A stretch of DNA of 64,000 bases from an uncultured Bacteroidales bacterium (GTDB taxonomy: Bacteria > Bacteroidota > Bacteroidia > Bacteroidales > UBA932), in contig CALUPG010000009.1 in NCBI GenBank assembly GCA_944322565.1, positions 1 through 64,000 of the forward strand, read 5' to 3'. The translations under genes were made by a program, and so were the position numbers. Shown in pieces: positions 41,076 to 49,566 of this stretch. Position 1 is the stretch's first letter. Every line of letters starts with the position of its first letter. The notes beneath the pieces were generated by a model. The model ran no database searches and was not told the DNA's origin. It saw nothing but the letters and a program-made list of their open reading frames with translations.

Positions 41076-43301
41076 ATGGCCGCTGACAGAATCTACATAT
41101 CAGTAATTTTGCCGCTCCGGCTTGAATGGGAGCCTTGCTATTCATATACCGGGGATATTCCCTGTCCGCCGGAGTCCATGACAGGTCCGGAGGCGGAGAT
41201 CAAGGACAATAGGACGGAGGGAGTCAGACGAGGTGACCGGGTCAGGGTACAGTTTGCCGGGAAGGAATATATCGGAACGGTCGACCAAGTGGGAATACTG
41301 CCGCAGATTTCTCCGGACAAAATCAAAGGAATCATATCTGTGGAGAGGGAGCTGGCTCCGGTTTCGGAAGAGGAGAGAACTCTCTGGAAGCAGGTCGCGG
41401 AATATTACATGTGCAGCATCGGAGAGGTAAGCAAGGCGGCCTATCCTGCCGGGAAAATCAGCGAAGAGAAGAAGCTGGCCGGGATGCAGCAGAGAGAAGA
41501 GGAGCGCAGAAACAAGAAAATATCACTGCTCCGGGAGAAACTGGCAAAACTGCAGGGAAAGCGGCCGCAGGAAGGGAAAATCAGAGAAAAGATTGCTGCC
41601 GCCGAGGCAGAACTTCAGAGACTTCAGGGGCTGATGCCGGGAGAAGGCAATACATTGCCGATGCCTGACGACAGAATCATGCTTTCACAGGCACAGGAGA
41701 AGGCTTTTCTGAAAATTAAGGAAGCATTTGGCAAAGGAATGCCGGCACTGCTGAAGGGAGTGACAGGCTCAGGTAAGACTGAAATATACACAAAACTGGC
41801 CTGTGAATGCATCAGAGCAGGAAAAAATGTCCTGTACATGGTGCCGGAAATAGCATTGGGAAGACATCTTGAAATGAGACTGCAGGAAGTCTTCGGTGCG
41901 CGGCTGATGACATTTCATTCGGGGGAAAGCATGGCAAGGAGACGAGATACGGCAGACAGAGTCAGGACCGCCGAAGGATACATAGTCCTCGGCACAAGGT
42001 CTTCCATATTCCTGCCGCACCACAACCTCGGACTCATCATTGTGGATGAAGAGCATGATTCATCCTACAAGCAGGACTCCCCCGCCCCGAGATACAACGG
42101 CAGGGATACTGCGGTCATGCTCGCCGGCATCCACGGCTGTGACATAGTACTCGGCTCGGCGACGCCTTCCCTTGAGTCTCTGTACAACTGCATGAGCGGG
42201 AAATACACCATTGCAGAACTGAAGGAACGGTACCATCATGCCGAAGACGCAGAAATCGAAATAATAGACACTATAGCCGAAAGGAAAAAGAACGGGATGA
42301 GAGGCTCGTTCTCGGTAAGGCTGATTGAACACATAAGAGAGACTCTGGATGAGGAAGGGCAGGTGATGCTGTTCCGGGCAAGGAGATCATTCTCTCCCGC
42401 CGTACAATGCATTGAATGCGGCTTCATCCCCAAATGCCCGCACTGCAATGTGAGCCTGAGCCTGCACAAAAGGAAAAATGATGACGGACACGGAAGACTC
42501 GTGTGCCACAGCTGCGGATACAGTGCGCCATTCACCGGACAATGTCAGAAATGCGGCGGGGAAATGAGAGGGCTCGGAGCAGGCACACAGAAAATCGAAG
42601 AGGAAGTGTCTGCCCTGTTCCCTTCGGCAAGAGTTGCAAGGCTGGACAGCGACACAGCCCAGAGCCCTGTATACAGCAAGGAAACCGTCAGGAAGTTCAG
42701 CAAGGGAGAGACCGACATTCTCATCGGCACGCAGATGGTGACAAAAGGGTTCGATTTCCCGAATCTCAGGCTTGTGGCGGTCCTGCAGGCAGACACTCTT
42801 CTCGGCATCGAGGATTTCAGGGCAGATGAGAAGGCGGCCCAACTGCTGGAGCAGTTCAGGGGCAGATGCGGCAGGAGAGACAGGCGCGGACTGTTTGTCA
42901 TTCAGACATCGGCCCCGGACCATCCGGTATACAGGATACTTGCCGAGGGGACAAAAATTGAAGAAACCGCCCTGCTGTCCGAACGGAAACTGTTCTCATA
43001 CCCTCCGTACACAAGAGTCATCAATATTGAAATCCGGGACAAATCCGAACAGCGCGCAATGCTCATGAGCACAAAACTCTACGGCATCCTTGAAGCCGGA
43101 GCCCAGCCATACGCGCTGACTGGCCCCTTCAGTCCGGCAGTGGACAAGGCAGCCGACAACTACATCAGGGTCATCAGGCTGAACCTGCGCAAAGACAAGA
43201 ATCTTGTCGGCACAAAAAGACGCATCATGACAGCCGTAAACGATTTCGAGTCCAAAGAAAAATACGCAGGACACATTGCCATAGATGTTGACCCCATATA
43301 A
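41076..43301 (+). CDS. priA: Primosomal replication protein N' (PriA helicase)
   Basis: The 741-residue protein has the DNA-binding N-terminus (YISVILPLRLEWEPCYSY), Walker A in LKGVTGSGKTEIY, the DEEH box in IIVDEEHDSSYKQ, an eight-cysteine zinc region (CIECGFIPKCPHC..., CHSCGY, CQKCGG) and late helicase motifs ILIGTQMVTKGFDFPNL and QLLEQFRGRCGR. It restarts stalled replication forks. Length is slightly short for the family because of a compact 3'BD-WH region containing a charged coiled stretch (about 130-185). The ATG at 41076 is directly after the AraC remnant. Confidence 0.95.
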   Translation: MAADRIYISVILPLRLEWEPCYSYTGDIPCPPESMTGPEAEIKDNRTEGVRRGDRVRVQFAGKEYIGTVDQVGILPQISPDKIKGIISVERELAPVSEEERTLWKQVAEYYMCSIGEVSKAAYPAGKISEEKKLAGMQQREEERRNKKISLLREKLAKLQGKRPQEGKIREKIAAAEAELQRLQGLMPGEGNTLPMPDDRIMLSQAQEKAFLKIKEAFGKGMPALLKGVTGSGKTEIYTKLACECIRAGKNVLYMVPEIALGRHLEMRLQEVFGARLMTFHSGESMARRRDTADRVRTAEGYIVLGTRSSIFLPHHNLGLIIVDEEHDSSYKQDSPAPRYNGRDTAVMLAGIHGCDIVLGSATPSLESLYNCMSGKYTIAELKERYHHAEDAEIEIIDTIAERKKNGMRGSFSVRLIEHIRETLDEEGQVMLFRARRSFSPAVQCIECGFIPKCPHCNVSLSLHKRKNDDGHGRLVCHSCGYSAPFTGQCQKCGGEMRGLGAGTQKIEEEVSALFPSARVARLDSDTAQSPVYSKETVRKFSKGETDILIGTQMVTKGFDFPNLRLVAVLQADTLLGIEDFRADEKAAQLLEQFRGRCGRRDRRGLFVIQTSAPDHPVYRILAEGTKIEETALLSERKLFSYPPYTRVINIEIRDKSEQRAMLMSTKLYGILEAGAQPYALTGPFSPAVDKAADNYIRVIRLNLRKDKNLVGTKRRIMTAVNDFESKEKYAGHIAIDVDPI

Positions 43302-43383
43302 AAAGATGAAGAACTCCGGTATGAAAATTTCTCGCTATCTTTGCAGATGCGGATAAAATGCCTGTATACGCATTCAGGAGACA

Positions 43384-43821
43384 ATGGAGAATCTGGAAAT
43401 GACAGGAAAGACAGTCTGGGATCCCCTCAGGAAAAAGGAAGTGGCCCTGACTCCGGAAGAGCATGTGCGCCAATGGTTCATCGGGCAGCTCGGCAGCCGG
43501 ATGAATGTTCCCATGCACATGATGATGAGCGAAACGGCTTTCCGGCTCGGGGACAAGCTTTTCAGGGCAGACATACTCATATTCGGGAGGAATGCGAGAC
43601 CGCTTGCGGTGGTGGAGTGCAAGCGGCCGGAGACAGACCTGGACAATAATGTGCTCGACCAAGTCATCAGATACAATATGGTACTGAATGTCAAATACAT
43701 ATTCATCACCAACGGGAAGGAGACATTCATCTGCAGGAAAAAGAACTCATCCGAGTATGAATTCATCAGCCATATTCCGGACTACGAGGAAATGTGCGGC
43801 CCTGCCGGACAGGGGAAATGA
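43384..43821 (+). CDS. PD-(D/E)xK nuclease-fold protein, type I restriction R-subunit N-terminal domain-like
   Basis: The 145-residue protein is a stand-alone HSDR_N_2-type domain: LTPEEHVRQWFIGQL, then ADILIFGRNARPLAVVECKRPE with D and E-C-K in PD-(D/E)xK arrangement, followed by LDQVIRYNMVLNVKYIFITNG. It is a widespread single-domain protein in Bacteroidetes and is not part of a restriction system here; no HsdM or HsdS is near. A role in DNA repair or an unknown nuclease function is likely. Its stop overlaps the next start (ATGA). Confidence 0.85.
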   Translation: MENLEMTGKTVWDPLRKKEVALTPEEHVRQWFIGQLGSRMNVPMHMMMSETAFRLGDKLFRADILIFGRNARPLAVVECKRPETDLDNNVLDQVIRYNMVLNVKYIFITNGKETFICRKKNSSEYEFISHIPDYEEMCGPAGQGK

Positions 43822-45407
43822 ACCGGACAAAGACCATATCCGAAACACAAAGACACGGAACATCAGAGACATCAGAAGCAATGACAATAACACACGGATT
43901 TCTTGAACACAGGATTTTCTCAATCATATCTGACATCGCCGAGAAGAAAGGCGTCAGGGCATTTGTCATAGGAGGCTATGTACGGGACTGCTTCCTCGGA
44001 TGCCCGAGCAAGGACATCGACATCGTCGTCGAGGGCAGCGGCATCAGTCTGGCCGAAGCCGTCGGTGAGGCTGTTCACAGCAATGTGACCGTATTCAAGA
44101 ATTTCGGTACGGCCATGCTCAGATACAAAGGCATTGAAGTAGAATTTGTCGGAGCCAGAAAAGAATCATACCGGAGAGATTCCCGGAAACCGATTGTTGA
44201 GGACGGCACGCTGGAGGACGACCAGAAAAGGAGGGATTTCACCATCAACGCCATGGCATTCAGCCTGCAGAAAGAAGACTTCGGAGCACTTGTGGATCCT
44301 TTCGGCGGCATCAGAGACCTCAAGGACGGCATCATCCGGACGCCGCTCAACCCGGACACCACATACAGTGACGACCCCCTCAGAATGGTCAGGGCAATCA
44401 GATTCGCAACAAGGCTCACCTCTGCTGAGCATGAATTCAGAATCACGCAGGAATCACTTGAATCCATTCGGAGAAACCGAGACAGAATGAGCATCCTCTC
44501 CAAGGAAAGAATTACGGAAGAACTCAACAAGATGCTTGTATGCAGCAGACCCTCTGTCGGATTCCGGCTCATGGATGAAACCGGTCTGCTGGACTTCGTG
44601 CTGCCTCAGCTCACAAAGCTCAAGGAGACAGAGACAGTGAACGGGAAAGGACACAAGGAAAATTTCTCCCATACCCTTGAAGTAGTGGACAATGTGGCCG
44701 CCCTTGAGGCAAGCCTGATTTCAGAAGGGATGCTTCATGACTGGCATACCGCAGACAATACGGAAACTGAAACCGTGCGTACGGAACCTTATCTGTGGCT
44801 CAGATGGGCGGCGCTTCTGCATGATATCGGGAAGCCGGCGACTAAGAGATACGACCCCCAGGCCGGATGGACATTCCACGGGCATGAGATTGTCGGGGCA
44901 AGAATGGTCCCGAAAATTTTCCAGTCCATGAAGATGCCCCTGAATGAAAAGATGAAATACGTCCAGAAACTTGTGAACCTGCATCTCCGTCCGATAGCTC
45001 TCGTAACGGAGGAAGTCACGGATTCGGCGGTAAGGAGGCTCCTGTTCGACGCGGGGAATGACATAGATGACCTCATGGTACTCTGCAAGTCAGACATCAC
45101 ATCCAAGAATCCCAAAAAAGTAGAACGGCTGAAGCACAATTTTGACATAGTAAAGCAGAAACTGGCTGATGTAGAGGCAAAGGATGCCATAAGGAACTTC
45201 AAAAACCCTATCAGAGGGGAATACATCATGGAGACATTCGGCATACCTCCGGGAAAACCGGTCGGCATGATTCAGGAGCATGTCAAGAATGCAATACTTG
45301 ACGGCATAATAGAGAACAGATTCGAAGAGGCCGACAGGCTCATGAGAGAAAAAGCCGCCGAAATGGGCCTTTTTCCGAAAGGCGGTCCGGAGTCTCAGGC
45401 TGACTGA
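43818..45407 (+). CDS. CCA tRNA nucleotidyltransferase with HD domain
   Basis: The start at 43818 uses an ATGA overlap with the preceding gene and a purine-rich AGGGGAA; an internal ATG at 43881 (MTITHGF) would be closer to the family's usual length. Motifs are the nucleotidyltransferase GGYVRD and DIDIVVEG, EDDQKRRDFTINAMAF, and DPLRMVRAIRFATRL, then an HD domain with LLHDIGKP and HGHEIVGA. It adds or repairs the 3' CCA of tRNAs, needed for the tRNA-Gln gene in this window. Confidence 0.92.
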   Translation: MNRTKTISETQRHGTSETSEAMTITHGFLEHRIFSIISDIAEKKGVRAFVIGGYVRDCFLGCPSKDIDIVVEGSGISLAEAVGEAVHSNVTVFKNFGTAMLRYKGIEVEFVGARKESYRRDSRKPIVEDGTLEDDQKRRDFTINAMAFSLQKEDFGALVDPFGGIRDLKDGIIRTPLNPDTTYSDDPLRMVRAIRFATRLTSAEHEFRITQESLESIRRNRDRMSILSKERITEELNKMLVCSRPSVGFRLMDETGLLDFVLPQLTKLKETETVNGKGHKENFSHTLEVVDNVAALEASLISEGMLHDWHTADNTETETVRTEPYLWLRWAALLHDIGKPATKRYDPQAGWTFHGHEIVGARMVPKIFQSMKMPLNEKMKYVQKLVNLHLRPIALVTEEVTDSAVRRLLFDAGNDIDDLMVLCKSDITSKNPKKVERLKHNFDIVKQKLADVEAKDAIRNFKNPIRGEYIMETFGIPPGKPVGMIQEHVKNAILDGIIENRFEEADRLMREKAAEMGLFPKGGPESQAD

Positions 45408-45425
45408 CATGGCTCAGATACAGAG

Positions 45426-46508
45426 ATGAACCTCACTGACAAATACATAACCTACATCAGTTCCATCAGGAGATATTCGGACAAGACAGCCCGGAACTAC
45501 CGTGCCGTCCTGGATGATTTCCTCATGTTTGCCTTTGCAGACAGAGCGGACAAAAATTCCATCTGCGACGAAGACATCGTCAGCGCACTGACTCCGGGCA
45601 TTATCCGTGGCTATGAGGTATATCTCATGAACAAGAGAAAGCTGATTCCGAGGACAGTCAACCTGCACCTCTCGGTCCTCAGCGGATTCTGCCGCTGGAT
45701 GACAAAAGAAAATCTGCTGCAGTCAAATCCGGTCGGAGCTGTGGCAAGACCTAAAGTTTCAAAGAAACTGCCCACAATATTCAGGGAAGCTGAACTTAAA
45801 GCATATTTTCGCCTGACAGCCATTTTCGCGTCCGAAGAGCTGCATCCGGAACCGGATTCATTCATAGAAAAATACAAGGCTACCAGACCATACGGGTACA
45901 GACCGGAAGCGGACCGCCTGCTGCTTGAGATGTACACTCTGGCAGAGGATCCGGAAAAATTCGCCCTTTTCCTTTACAAGAAAAGACTCAGGAGAGTGAT
46001 AATAGCGACATTGTACGGCACCGGCATACGGCGGGCGGAACTTGTGTCACTGAATACCTGCGATGCTGATTTCCGGCGCCATGTTGTCAAAGTGAAAGGC
46101 AAAGGAGACAAAACGAGAGAAATTCCTCTTACTTCTTCATTGTCAGAAGAAATTTTATTATATTTACAGGCAGTTGAGATGATTTGCGGGAAGACAGCCT
46201 GCGGCAATGCCCTTTTTGTCACGGACAAGGGAAGGAGAGTATATCCGGAATTCATTGACCGGGCAGTGAGGACGGAGCTGGAGGAAACGGGAGGATTTAC
46301 CGGGAAGAAGTCACCACATGTCCTTCGCCATACGCTTGCGACGGAACTGCTGGATGAAGGCGCAGACCTTAATTCCATCAAGGAATTGCTCGGACATTCT
46401 TCGCTGGCCGCCACACAGGTCTACACCCACAATACCATCGAGAAACTCAAGAAAGTTTATCAAACCGCCCATCCACGGGCTAAAAATGGAGGTAAAAATG
46501 GAGATTAG
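45426..46508 (+). CDS. Xer-type tyrosine recombinase with an unusual insertion
   Basis: The 360-residue protein has an N-terminal SAM-like domain (1-115) and the catalytic domain with R202 in TGIRRAEL, K225/K227, H298-V-L-R301, H324 in LLGHSSL and Y333 in QVYTH. It fits the chromosomal XerC/XerD group, which resolve dimers at dif. Between the two domains, at about 132-188, lies an insertion of roughly 55 residues (FASEELHPEPDSFIEKYKAT and onward) that standard ~300-residue Xer proteins lack. It overlaps the start of hpf, so both share an operon. Confidence 0.9.
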   Translation: MNLTDKYITYISSIRRYSDKTARNYRAVLDDFLMFAFADRADKNSICDEDIVSALTPGIIRGYEVYLMNKRKLIPRTVNLHLSVLSGFCRWMTKENLLQSNPVGAVARPKVSKKLPTIFREAELKAYFRLTAIFASEELHPEPDSFIEKYKATRPYGYRPEADRLLLEMYTLAEDPEKFALFLYKKRLRRVIIATLYGTGIRRAELVSLNTCDADFRRHVVKVKGKGDKTREIPLTSSLSEEILLYLQAVEMICGKTACGNALFVTDKGRRVYPEFIDRAVRTELEETGGFTGKKSPHVLRHTLATELLDEGADLNSIKELLGHSSLAATQVYTHNTIEKLKKVYQTAHPRAKNGGKNGD

Positions 46509-46788
46509 AGTACAATCCATCAAGTTCGATGCAGATCAGAAACTTCTGGACTTCGTAGAGAAAAAACTTTCCAGACTTCCAAAGTTCTATGACGAAATCA
46601 CAAGCATTGAAGTTGCAATGTCACTTCTGCCTGAGCATCAGAACAAAAATGTGAAAGTGCATGTGAGGATTCCTGGCAATGACCTTGTAGTCGAGAGAAA
46701 CGCCAAAACTTTCGAAGACGCCGTCGTCGACTGCGCGGACATACTCAAGGACAAGCTCGTCAGGGCAAAGGAGAAGAAAGTCGAGTAA
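46498..46788 (+). CDS. hpf: Ribosome hibernation-promoting factor (short form)
   Basis: The start at 46498 (MEIRVQSIKFDAD) follows GGAGG and overlaps the end of the recombinase gene. The 96-residue protein has the S30AE fold: a beta-alpha-beta-beta-beta-alpha pattern with KLSRLPKFYDEITSIEVAMS, NVKVHVRIPGNDLVVE and DAVVDCADILKDKLVRAKEK. It binds the small subunit and stabilises inactive ribosomes. The long-form C-terminal domain is absent. A strong terminator follows. Confidence 0.92.
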   Translation: MEIRVQSIKFDADQKLLDFVEKKLSRLPKFYDEITSIEVAMSLLPEHQNKNVKVHVRIPGNDLVVERNAKTFEDAVVDCADILKDKLVRAKEKKVE

Positions 46789-46815
46789 TCTTCAGTCAAA
46801 TACTTGCAGAAATTG

Positions 46816-46843
46816 AAAGGCTGCCCCGGGGCAGCCTTTATTG
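46816..46843. terminator. Terminator between hpf and the FAD oxidoreductase gene
   Basis: AAAGGCTGCC-CCGG-GGCAGCCTTT is a perfect 10-bp stem followed by ATTG. It sits between two converging genes. Confidence 0.85.
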
Positions 46844-46889
46844 TTCAGGGCCGAAGCATTTCAGGACAGAGTGAAGTTCCCGGCCACAT

Positions 46890-48425
46890 TCAGACAAGGT
46901 CAGCACACCGGATACCGTCAAGGGCGGACGAGACTATGCCTCCTGAATATCCGGCCCCTTCTCCGCAAGGGTACAGTCCCTTTATCCGGATATGTTCAAG
47001 CGTATCGGGATCACGAGGAATCCTCACTGGAGAAGAAGTCCGGGACTCTACGCCCAGCAGAAGCGCCTCATTGGTATAATATCCTTTCATTTTCCTGCCT
47101 CCTATTTCCGGAAAGGCATATTTGAGTCTCAGAGAGACATTCCCGGGGAGAAGCTCATGCAATGGGGCAGGCACCGCACCCGGATGATAGGATGTGGCCG
47201 GCAGAGAGGCGGACTCCACGCGGCGGCAGAAATCCATCATTCTCTGTGCAGGAGCCTTTATCGAGCCAGAAAAGTCATACATTCTCTTCTCCACATCCAT
47301 CTGGAAACGCAGCAGGGAAAGAGGGCCGTACTTTGAATACTCGGGCACATCTTCCGGCTCGACCGACACCACGACTCCGGCATTGGCCCACCTTGAGTTG
47401 CGCGCAGAATTGGACATGCCGTTCAGGACCGTCTCCCCGGGTCCTGTTGCAGACGGAACGAGAATGCCTCCCGGACACATGCAGAACGAGAATACCCCCC
47501 GGCCCTCGATCTGGGTCACGAATGAATATTCAGCTGCAGGCATGTACGGCTGATATTTGCCGTGGTATTGGATTCTGTTGATCAGAGACTGGGGATGTTC
47601 GGCACGGACACCGAGGGCAAACCCCTTGGCCTGAAGCTCCCATCCCTTTTCCGCAAAAAGTTCATAAATGTCCCGGGCAGAATGTCCTGTGGCAAGAATC
47701 ACTTTTCCGGCAGAATACACGGTATCGGATACAGCAGAAGCGACAACATCGAAGCTTCCGTCTTCCCTCTTGCGTATATCGGTCACCCTTGTCCCGAAAT
47801 GATATTCGCCTCCGTGAGAAACGATGCATTTGCGGATATTCTCAACTATTGCAGGAAGCCTGTCGCTTCCTATGTGCGGGTGCGCATCTGTCAGAATCGA
47901 GGAATCGGCCCCGAAAGCCACAAGCTGATGCAGCACCTCCCTGATGTCCCCGCGCTTTGAGGAACGCGTAAACAGTTTGCCGTCGGAAAATGTTCCGGCT
48001 CCTCCCTCTCCGAAACAATAGTTGGAGTCCGGATTGACTGTTCCCTCCCTTGAAAGCCTCGCCATATCCGCTTTCCTTGCATGTACATCCTTGCCGCGCT
48101 CTAGAATTACCGGCCTGATGCCCCTCATGAGAAGATGCAGGGCGGCAAACATCCCGGCCGGACCGGCTCCTATTATGATCACCGGCTCTGCAGAAGACAC
48201 ATCCCGGTATTCCGGCAATGAATACAATGGAATTTCCTCCCCGGACCGGTATGCCTCCACTCTGTACCTGTAAAGTATTTCGCCTCTCGCATCCACCGAC
48301 CGGCGGACAATCCTCCAACCCGACACGGCTTTCTGTGCCACGCCCATAGCTCTCGCTGCTGCAGAGGTTATCTGCTCCGCTGACGGCTCCTGCCCTATAG
48401 GACACGCTATTTCTATCTCCTTCAT
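46890..48425 (-). CDS. FAD-dependent oxidoreductase (uncharacterised dehydrogenase family)
   Basis: The start at 48425 (MKEIEIACPIG) is favoured over the first ATG 30 codons upstream. The 511-residue protein has an unusual N-terminal domain of ~90 residues, then a Rossmann FAD site (PVIIIGAGPAGMFAALHLLM, GIRPVILERG), NYCFGEGGAGTFSDGKLFTR, VILATGHSARDIYEL and the C-terminal GLYPCGEGAGYSGGIVSSA. This is the widespread NAD(P)/FAD-dependent oxidoreductase group with a conserved CxGEGAGYxGG end. Substrate unknown. It partly faces tsaD, which precedes it by 43 bases. Confidence 0.88.
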   Translation of the reverse strand: MKEIEIACPIGQEPSAEQITSAAARAMGVAQKAVSGWRIVRRSVDARGEILYRYRVEAYRSGEEIPLYSLPEYRDVSSAEPVIIIGAGPAGMFAALHLLMRGIRPVILERGKDVHARKADMARLSREGTVNPDSNYCFGEGGAGTFSDGKLFTRSSKRGDIREVLHQLVAFGADSSILTDAHPHIGSDRLPAIVENIRKCIVSHGGEYHFGTRVTDIRKREDGSFDVVASAVSDTVYSAGKVILATGHSARDIYELFAEKGWELQAKGFALGVRAEHPQSLINRIQYHGKYQPYMPAAEYSFVTQIEGRGVFSFCMCPGGILVPSATGPGETVLNGMSNSARNSRWANAGVVVSVEPEDVPEYSKYGPLSLLRFQMDVEKRMYDFSGSIKAPAQRMMDFCRRVESASLPATSYHPGAVPAPLHELLPGNVSLRLKYAFPEIGGRKMKGYYTNEALLLGVESRTSSPVRIPRDPDTLEHIRIKGLYPCGEGAGYSGGIVSSALDGIRCADLV

Positions 48426-48468
48426 GCCTTTGTTTCCGGCTCTTATTTTGTTCCGGCCCTTATTGATA

Positions 48469-49497
48469 TCAGATCTTGTGGAAATCAGCCATCCTTGACA
48501 CCGGAGCAACATCAAGGGAAGTCCTTTCCCCGTTCAGATAATGGAAATATCCGGCGATGGCAATCATGGCAGCATTGTCAGTAGTGAACTTGAATTCAGG
48601 AAGGTATGTATTCCATCCCCTCTTCTTTCCCTCTTCAGTGACAGCATTCCTGAGACCGCTGTTGGCCGACACCCCTCCCCCGATGGCAATTTCCCGGATT
48701 CCGGTCATCTTCGCCGCCTTGATGAGCTTGTCCATCAGAATTTCAATCAATGCATTCTGAAAACTTGCGCAGATGTCCTCCTTGTTTTTTTCCATGAAGT
48801 CCGGATCAAGAGCCATCTGGTCCCGCACAAAATACAGCAGGGATGTCTTGATGCCGCTGAAGCTGTAGTCCAGTCCGGGGACATGGGGCTTGGCAAAGCG
48901 GAACTTGTGAGGATCCCCGGCTTTTGCAAGCCTGTCGACAACAGGCCCGCCGGGATAACCGAGCCCCATCATCTTGGAACACTTGTCAAAGGCCTCCCCG
49001 ACGGCATCGTCTATGGTCTGCCCGAGGATTTCGAAATCAAGAGGGCTGTTGACCTTGACTATCTGGGAATTGCCTCCTGAAACCAGCAGGCACAGATACG
49101 GAAATGACGGATGAATATTCTCCTTGTCATACTGCTTGATAAAAGACGCGAGTATATGTCCCTGGAGATGATTTACCTCAATCAGCGGCTTGCCGAGCGA
49201 TATTGCCAGCGCCTTGGCGAAAGAAGTGCCCACAAGAAGCGACCCGAGAAGCCCCGGTCCCCGGGTAAAGGCTATCGCCGTAATGTCAGAAGCGCTGACA
49301 CCGGCCCGGTCGATGGCCTGGCTTACGACCGGTACGATGTTGAGCTGATGCGCCCTTGAGGCAAGCTCGGGAATCACGCCGCCGTACGCTTTGTGCACAT
49401 CCTGGCTTGCCAGCACATTCGACAGAAGATATCCGTCCCTGATGACGGCGGCCGAAGTGTCGTCACATGAGGATTCTATACCGAGAATTATATCCAT
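48469..49497 (-). CDS. tsaD: tRNA N6-adenosine threonylcarbamoyltransferase
   Basis: The 342-residue protein has the Kae1/TsaD signatures: LGIESSCDDTSAAV at the N-terminus, NHLQGHILASF with the metal-binding HxxxH, LCLLVSGGNSQIV, GYPGGPVVDRLAK and IAIGGGVSANSGLR. It transfers the threonylcarbamoyl group to A37 of ANN-decoding tRNAs. mtaB, whose substrate is this t6A, lies 6 kb away. It is divergent from tamB. Confidence 0.96.
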   Translation of the reverse strand: MDIILGIESSCDDTSAAVIRDGYLLSNVLASQDVHKAYGGVIPELASRAHQLNIVPVVSQAIDRAGVSASDITAIAFTRGPGLLGSLLVGTSFAKALAISLGKPLIEVNHLQGHILASFIKQYDKENIHPSFPYLCLLVSGGNSQIVKVNSPLDFEILGQTIDDAVGEAFDKCSKMMGLGYPGGPVVDRLAKAGDPHKFRFAKPHVPGLDYSFSGIKTSLLYFVRDQMALDPDFMEKNKEDICASFQNALIEILMDKLIKAAKMTGIREIAIGGGVSANSGLRNAVTEEGKKRGWNTYLPEFKFTTDNAAMIAIAGYFHYLNGERTSLDVAPVSRMADFHKI

Positions 49498-49548
49498 AAA
49501 ATCAAATTATCAAAACTACCGCAGCGGCAAAAATACGACTTTTTTTAT

Positions 49549-49556
49549 TAATTTTG
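49549..49556 (+). promoter_or_regulatory. -7 element for tamB
   Basis: TAATTTTG fits TAnnTTTG; the -33 box is not a match. The TTG start of tamB lies 11 bases downstream. Confidence 0.4.
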
Positions 49557-49566
49557 CTTGTTTTAA

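Noticed and set aside
43384..43821. Part of a type I restriction system
   Set aside because: Only a stand-alone R-subunit N-terminal domain is present; no HsdM or HsdS lies nearby and the protein is common in core genomes.
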